In this document: one piece after another, positions 7,703 to 11,961 of the stretch
Layout: the number at the start of each line of letters is the position of its first letter
How positions within the stretch are numbered: position 1 is the stretch's first letter
Source of the DNA: a candidate division TA06 bacterium
Lineage (GTDB): Bacteria; Ratteibacteria; UBA8468; MWAK01
Reading direction: 5' to 3'
NCBI GenBank assembly: GCA_022704925.1
Contig: JAKJFK010000032.1
Span: forward strand, 1 to 11,961
Length of the DNA stretch: 11,961 nucleotides
Made by a program: the position numbers and the translations under genes
The notes under the pieces: model-generated
The model's database searches: none
Told to the model about the DNA's origin: nothing
The model's input: the letters and a program-made list of their open reading frames with translations, nothing else

Positions 7703-9805
7703 TCAGATCACTCCCTGGCGCCGCCGCAGGAACCAGCAGAGGTTGAGCATCAGAAAGACGGCCGGCAGCAGGAAACGGCGCGCCGGCCGCGCCAGTGAAA
7801 CGTTATAGGTGACCGGCTCGCCCCGGGCCAGTTCCGGACCGAAACCGCCGGCCGATTCCAGGCGCAGGTAACGGCCGCCGCCGGTTTCGGCCAGGCGTTC
7901 CAGCCAGGCGTCGTTGCGCCCCGGCTCGGACCATTCGGAACCGGAACGGCTGACCGTGACCCACTTGAAGACGCTGCGACCGGCGGCCGTTGCGCCCACC
8001 AGGTAAAGCCCTTCGGCCGGCGGCGTGAAGGAGGCCGCCTCCGATTTGAAAACGAGGCGTTCCCGGCGGCCGGACTGGTCCTGCCAGAAGACCTCCGGAC
8101 TCCCCTCCGGACCGCCCGGCCGCCAGGCGAGCCGGACCGCAACCGGTTCGCCCAGTCCGTACTCGCGCCGGTCCAGGAGCAGATCCGGGAGACGCCGGCC
8201 GATGCCCAGGTACTCCTCCGGACCGCAAAGGTAGCGGATGAGACGCCCCCAGAATTCCTCGTAACGCTGTCGTTCCGAGGCGCCGCTGAAGTACCACCGC
8301 CAGGTATCGTCGGTTCCCACCACCAGGCACCGCCCCTGCGGAGCGAGATTCACCGCCGCCACCGGCTGGCCGGGGTCCCCGTCCCGGGTCAGCAGGACCA
8401 GCCCGCCGCGGGCCGGTACCCGGAACGGGTTGCGCCGCTCCAGCCTGGGCAGCCGCCCCAGGCCTTCCAGGAAGGTAACCGGCTGGGAGACCGCGGCGGC
8501 CGCCGGGCTGAAGGCCTCGGTCAGCACCCGGGACTCGCCGCCGGCGAGGGCCACCGGCAGCAACGCTTCCAGCGGCGTTCCGGCCAGGCCGCGCAGAAAA
8601 TTGTCGCCGCCCAGGAGCGCCAACCCGCCGCCGTCCTCAAGCACGAAGTCGCGCAGGGCGGCCAGCTGCCGGCCGGTAAAGGCGGTGAAGTCCAGGTCGC
8701 CCAGGATGACCAGGTTGAAACCCTTGAGAAAATCGCGCCGGCTGAGGAAATCGGCCGGCAGGGAGAGCTTGCCGCCCCCGGTCTGCTGGAAGAGGCTGCC
8801 GCCCACCCGGACCAGAAAGTAGGGTTCGAGCTGGGCATCCGATTCCAGGTAACGCTTGAGAAACTTGTACTCCCAGCGCAGGCCGCCGTCAAGGTAAAGG
8901 ATCTTGATCCGGGGCGCCACCACCTGGACGACCGCCAGGCCGGTGTTGTTGTCGGTCAGCGCCTCGTTCGGCTGGCGCGCCACCTCGACCTGGTACTCGA
9001 AGACCCCGGCCGCGGCGGCCGGCACCTGGAATTCGGCGTAACTGAAAAGACCCGAATCGCGCAGGGTCGATTCCTGGAGGACCCGGTCCGCCTGCTTGAG
9101 GCGGATCCGGGCCAGTCCCGGCGGGTATCCGGACTGGCGCACGTAAGCCCCGATATGCACCGTCTGTCCCTGGTAGACGGGTGAATTGACCACCAACTCG
9201 GCCAGGCTCAGGTCCTTGAACTCGCTCTCGCCGATGCCGACCGCGTAAACCGGGGTCCGAAGGTTCTTCTTCAACCCCTCCCAATCCGGCGGCGTCGGAT
9301 CGGCGCCGTCGGTCAGGACCAGGATCGCCGCGCCATCCCGGCCGACCCGCTCGGCCAGGTCCCGGACCGCGGCCGCGATCCGGCTGGCGCCCGCCTCCGG
9401 CTTCAGGCCGGCCAGCGCCTCCCGGCTGACCTCGGTCAACTCCTGGCCGGCGGTGTGGAAGACCGGCCGCATCGACCGGAAATAATGGCGCGCCTTGAGG
9501 AACTCGCGGGCCCGGTCCAGGCGGCTGACGCCGCGCCGATCCTTGATTCCCATGCTCAGCGAGGTATCAACCAGGATATGGAGCCGGTTCTTCGTCCGGC
9601 GGCGCAGGCCCAGGGCGAGTTCCGGCTGGACCAGGAGCAGCACCAGCAGTACTACCGCCAGCGCGTGCAAAACCGGCAGCCACCGCCGCAGCCGCCCGGA
9701 AAAATGGACCGGCCGATAGGCGTAAAAAATCAGCGCCGAGACCCCGGCCAGCATCAGGATCAGCCACCAGCCGGGCACCAGGCTCTGCCAGCCGAGTTTA
9801 AGCAT
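7703..9805 (-). CDS. Membrane vWA protein with amidotransferase-like domain (BatA/BatB-like cluster)
   Basis: 700 residues from ATG 9805, which overlaps the end of the previous gene by eight bases (GCATGCTTAA), a sign of translational coupling. Transmembrane helices lie at about 12-30, 43-60 and 678-693. The vWA domain (about 72-190) carries the MIDAS motif DTSLS (Asp80, Ser82, Ser84) and LTDG with Asp166. The usual central MIDAS Thr is Ser141 in GASRIAAAV, which can still offer a hydroxyl. Residues about 195-290 look like an Ig-like spacer. Residues about 298-540 resemble a glutamine-amidotransferase-like fold (IKILYLDGGLRWEYKFLKR, FVLEDGGGLALLGGDNF, CLVVGTDDTWRW), but no nucleophile Cys sits at the GGG elbow, so glutaminase activity is not expected. 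The C-terminal part carries LAETGGGRYLRL before the last helix. vWA proteins of this type are thought to work with MoxR ATPases in envelope protein maturation; the target here is unknown. Confidence 0.88.
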   Translation of the reverse strand: MLKLGWQSLVPGWWLILMLAGVSALIFYAYRPVHFSGRLRRWLPVLHALAVVLLVLLLVQPELALGLRRRTKNRLHILVDTSLSMGIKDRRGVSRLDRAREFLKARHYFRSMRPVFHTAGQELTEVSREALAGLKPEAGASRIAAAVRDLAERVGRDGAAILVLTDGADPTPPDWEGLKKNLRTPVYAVGIGESEFKDLSLAELVVNSPVYQGQTVHIGAYVRQSGYPPGLARIRLKQADRVLQESTLRDSGLFSYAEFQVPAAAAGVFEYQVEVARQPNEALTDNNTGLAVVQVVAPRIKILYLDGGLRWEYKFLKRYLESDAQLEPYFLVRVGGSLFQQTGGGKLSLPADFLSRRDFLKGFNLVILGDLDFTAFTGRQLAALRDFVLEDGGGLALLGGDNFLRGLAGTPLEALLPVALAGGESRVLTEAFSPAAAAVSQPVTFLEGLGRLPRLERRNPFRVPARGGLVLLTRDGDPGQPVAAVNLAPQGRCLVVGTDDTWRWYFSGASERQRYEEFWGRLIRYLCGPEEYLGIGRRLPDLLLDRREYGLGEPVAVRLAWRPGGPEGSPEVFWQDQSGRRERLVFKSEAASFTPPAEGLYLVGATAAGRSVFKWVTVSRSGSEWSEPGRNDAWLERLAETGGGRYLRLESAGGFGPELARGEPVTYNVSLARPARRFLLPAVFLMLNLCWFLRRRQGVI

Positions 9806-11807
9806 GCCGCCCCTCGCGGTGTTTCAAATGGTAGAAGAAGGCCGCCAGGCCCGCCTCGGCCAGGATCAGCAGCAGGGCCAGGCGCAACAGGGTGTCGGAG
9901 AGATCCCGGGCGGCCGCCCCGCGTTCCAGAAATGGCAGCGCCTGTTCCGCTTCCAGGAACTCAACCGTGACGCCCGCCAGGCGCTGCCGGACCTCGGCGG
10001 CGCCGATGCGGGCCAGATTTCCCTCCTCCGGGTCGGGATTTACGGAAATCACCCGTTCCCGGGCCGTCCCGGAAGCGGTCGGCACCAGCCGCCAGAAGCC
10101 GGGCCGGTCCAGGCGCCAGCCGCCGGCCGCCGGCTCGGCCGGGACCTCTGATCCTTCGGGAGAAAAAAGACGGCCGCCGCCGGCCAGCGGACGGAAAACC
10201 TCTCCCGTTCTGACGGCCAGAAGATTGCCGCCGGAGAGATAGCGGGCCAGGTGCTGCATCAGGACCGGGAAACCCGGCTTGAAGACCAGGTTGGTCCAAT
10301 CCTCGCCGGGCAGGAAGGCGGCCAGCATGATCCGACCCCGGCCCACCCGTTTCTCCAGCAGCAGCGGCAGGCCCGACTCGCCCCGCATCAGGACCGTCCC
10401 GTCGACCGGCTCCAGCCGGACCAGCCGGTTGAAATTGACCGATTTCAGGTACTCCAGCGCCCGGCTTCCAAAGGGAAGGAAAAGCGGATGCTCGGCGGCC
10501 GCCCAGGCGATCCGCACCGGCACCGCCAGGCGCGGCCAATCGATGATCCGGGCCGGCATCAGGAACTCGGTGCCGCCGGGCGCCTGCCAGTCGCGGTTGA
10601 AATCGGCGGCCAGGACCCGGTCGCCGGCGAAGTAAAGCAGGTTGCCGCCCGACCGCACATAATCCTGCAGGAAAGCCGAGACGGCCGGCGCCAGGCGGCC
10701 GGGATCGGCCAGGATCACCATTCCGCAGCCGGCCAGCGCCGTGGCTGAAAGACCGGCGCTCTCCCGGCTGAAGAGTTCCAGCCCGGTCGTTTCGGCGTCG
10801 AGCGCCAGGGCCTTCTCCAGGTAGAAGAGGGCCGGACCGGACGACCCGGCGATCATGATCCGGCGCGGCCCGGAAGCGTTCAGGTCCACCCGGCAGACGT
10901 TGTCGGCCGCCAGCGGATCGCCGGCCGCGGCCACTCCGCCCTCCAGCCGGCCCGCCTCCTCCGGCAGGTCGAAATCGACCGAACGGCTCTCGCCGGCGGC
11001 CACTTCCAGGCTCCGGGCCAGCCGCCAGGCCGGGCCGGCCAGTGACACCTCGGCCACGGCCGGCCGGTCACCCCAGTTGGAGACGGTGCACCGGGCCCGG
11101 CGGCGGCCCGGAACCGGTTCGACCTCGCGGCAGGTAAGATTGCCGGCCGCCGGCGGCCCGGCCAGGGCCAGCACCAGGGCCGGCCGCCGGCCGTCCTTCG
11201 CGCTTCGGACGACATTCCGCCACGGGTAGGCCTGGCCGTCGGTGAAAAGGTAGATGATCCGGTTGCCGGTCTTCCGGTCCAGCAGGCCGAAGGCCTCCTC
11301 GAGGGCCGCCGGAAGGTTGCCGGCCGTCCAGCCCGGTTCGATCCCGTCCAGCCAGCGGCCGACGTCGTCGCGGCGGCGGGTGAAGGGCAGCCGGCGGCCG
11401 GCGAACGTCAACACCGCCACCTCGCTCTTCTCCGGCAGGCTGGCCAGAGCGGACCGGGCCAGCTCCCGGGCCCGGACGGAGGCCGTCCGGCCGTTGACCG
11501 CGGCGGCCATGCTGAGCGAATCGTCCAGGATCAGCACCGCGGCGGTCTCCCGCTCCCCGAAGAGCCGGGACCGGCTCACCGGGCCGGCCAGGGCCGCCAG
11601 CAGGCAGGCCAGGGCCAGCACCCGCAGCAGCAGCACCAGGATCTCCTCCAGGCGGCGCCGGCGGCCGGTCCGCAGTTGGGAAAGACGCAGGAACTGGAGC
11701 GTGCTGAACTTGAGGACCTTGCCGCGCTTGCGGGCGAACAGGTGCACCAGGATCGGCAGGGCCGCGCCGGTGAGCGCCCAGAGCCAGAGCGGGTTCAGGA
11801 AGTTCAT
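9798..11807 (-). CDS. BatA-type membrane vWA protein with amidotransferase-like domain
   Basis: 669 residues from ATG 11807; this ATG overlaps the DUF58 stop (ATGA). The N-terminus is the classic BatA paired-helix module: MNFLNPLWLWALTGAALPIL, then HLFARKRGKVLKFSTLQFL, then a second helix at about 55-76. The vWA domain (about 88-215) has an intact MIDAS: DDSLS (Asp95, Ser97, Ser99), Thr161 in GWTAGNL, and Asp190 in LFTDG. Residues about 215-310 look beta-rich and Ig-like (ARCTVSNWGDRPAVAEVSL). Residues about 315-520 resemble an amidotransferase-like alpha/beta fold (IMIAGSSGPALFYLEKAL, GMVILADPG, FLQDYVRSGGNLLYFAGD) with no nucleophile Cys at the expected elbow. A final helix lies at about 638-660, with a basic tail. 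It is a membrane-anchored metal-dependent binding protein, probably partner of a MoxR ATPase encoded outside the window. The plan parallels the next gene, suggesting an old duplication. Confidence 0.88.
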   Translation of the reverse strand: MNFLNPLWLWALTGAALPILVHLFARKRGKVLKFSTLQFLRLSQLRTGRRRRLEEILVLLLRVLALACLLAALAGPVSRSRLFGERETAAVLILDDSLSMAAAVNGRTASVRARELARSALASLPEKSEVAVLTFAGRRLPFTRRRDDVGRWLDGIEPGWTAGNLPAALEEAFGLLDRKTGNRIIYLFTDGQAYPWRNVVRSAKDGRRPALVLALAGPPAAGNLTCREVEPVPGRRRARCTVSNWGDRPAVAEVSLAGPAWRLARSLEVAAGESRSVDFDLPEEAGRLEGGVAAAGDPLAADNVCRVDLNASGPRRIMIAGSSGPALFYLEKALALDAETTGLELFSRESAGLSATALAGCGMVILADPGRLAPAVSAFLQDYVRSGGNLLYFAGDRVLAADFNRDWQAPGGTEFLMPARIIDWPRLAVPVRIAWAAAEHPLFLPFGSRALEYLKSVNFNRLVRLEPVDGTVLMRGESGLPLLLEKRVGRGRIMLAAFLPGEDWTNLVFKPGFPVLMQHLARYLSGGNLLAVRTGEVFRPLAGGGRLFSPEGSEVPAEPAAGGWRLDRPGFWRLVPTASGTARERVISVNPDPEEGNLARIGAAEVRQRLAGVTVEFLEAEQALPFLERGAAARDLSDTLLRLALLLILAEAGLAAFFYHLKHREGRHA
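11804..11807 (-). other. ATGA stop/start overlap coupling DUF58 and BatA-type genes
   Basis: On the minus strand the ATG (11805-11807) of the BatA-type gene shares two bases with the TGA (11804-11806) of the DUF58 gene. No good Shine-Dalgarno stands at normal distance, so initiation probably depends on ribosomes finishing DUF58. That would keep the two membrane-system proteins in proportion. Confidence 0.7.
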
Positions 11808-11961
11808 GAGTAACGGGCGCGCCGCTCCAGGTAGCGGTGCAGGAAATGATCAAAGGGATCGTTGGTAAGGGCCCGGACATAACTGATATTGTGTTCGGCG
11901 CAACCCTTCCGGTAGGTTTCGAGAAAGTCGCCGACCAGTTTCCGGTACTCGGCCCGAATGG
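11804..11961 (-). CDS. DUF58 protein, C-terminal end only (5' part beyond right edge)
   Basis: An open frame enters from the right edge and ends at TGA 11804-11806, giving 52 residues. The sequence reads YRKLVGDFLETYRKGCAEHN, then ISYVRALTNDPFDHFLHRYL and ERRARYS. This is the typical end of DUF58 proteins: a helix, a strand ending in a 'T(D/N)(D/E)P' turn, then a helix with L..(Y/F)L.RR. DUF58 proteins contain a degenerate vWA domain and are almost always encoded next to MoxR and BatA-type genes, as here. The stop overlaps the ATG of the BatA-type gene (ATGA). The fragment is short, so the call rests on motif style plus context. Confidence 0.75.
   Translation of the reverse strand, partial: IRAEYRKLVGDFLETYRKGCAEHNISYVRALTNDPFDHFLHRYLERRARYS

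Noticed and set aside
6960-7808. Plus-strand frame crossing the junction of two minus-strand genes
   Set aside because: Low-complexity G/P/Q/R product overlapping two well-supported genes; a composition shadow.
7703-11807. Active glutamine amidotransferase in the two vWA proteins
   Set aside because: The fold looks similar, but the elbows (GGGLALLGGDNF and GGNLLYFAGD) have no nucleophile Cys, so catalysis is not supported.

Overview
The window is one dense run of seven genes, all on the minus strand and therefore read from the right edge to the left. Neighbouring genes overlap or are separated by at most 28 bases. There is no RNA gene, mobile element, repeat array or gene-free stretch over 300 bases, and no promoter or factor-independent terminator is visible. 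The simplest reading is an internal piece of one operon whose promoter lies beyond the right edge. The DNA is strongly G+C rich, by eye about two thirds, and loaded with GGCCGG/CCGGCC words. This produces many long open frames on the opposite strand that are shadows.

Right to left, the layout is: (1) the C-terminal end of a DUF58 protein (11804-11961); (2) a BatA-type membrane protein with a von Willebrand A (vWA) domain and an amidotransferase-like fold (9798-11807); (3) a second membrane vWA protein of similar plan (7703-9805); (4) a 919-residue membrane protein resembling the large DUF4175-type proteins, with Ig-like and coiled-coil regions and a glycine-rich signature (4926-7685); (5) a secreted two-domain beta-sandwich protein with a jelly-roll-like C-terminus (3988-4914); (6) a secreted protein combining DUF2341-like, PA14-like, PKD and TPR regions (1927-3984); (7) a cytoplasmic acetyl-xylan-esterase-like alpha/beta hydrolase cut by the left edge (1-1898).

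Genes 1-4 form the well-known but functionally obscure MoxR/DUF58/BatA-type cluster. In such clusters a cytoplasmic MoxR AAA+ ATPase, expected just beyond the right edge, is thought to act with vWA proteins anchored in the inner membrane. Genes 5 and 6 look like extracytoplasmic additions made in this lineage. The periplasmic TPR part of gene 6 may take the place of the TPR Bat proteins found in Bat operons of Bacteroidetes and spirochaetes. This is inference from domain content and order.

The combination of high G+C, a large DUF4175-like protein with the GGR.GEGR.G..GE ... GKGGR.TP.RLTP signature, amidotransferase-like vWA proteins and a long AXE1-type esterase is what I associate with the PVC superphylum (Planctomycetes, Lentisphaerae, Verrucomicrobia and relatives) or a nearby uncultured phylum. 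No marker gene is present, so this placement is tentative.
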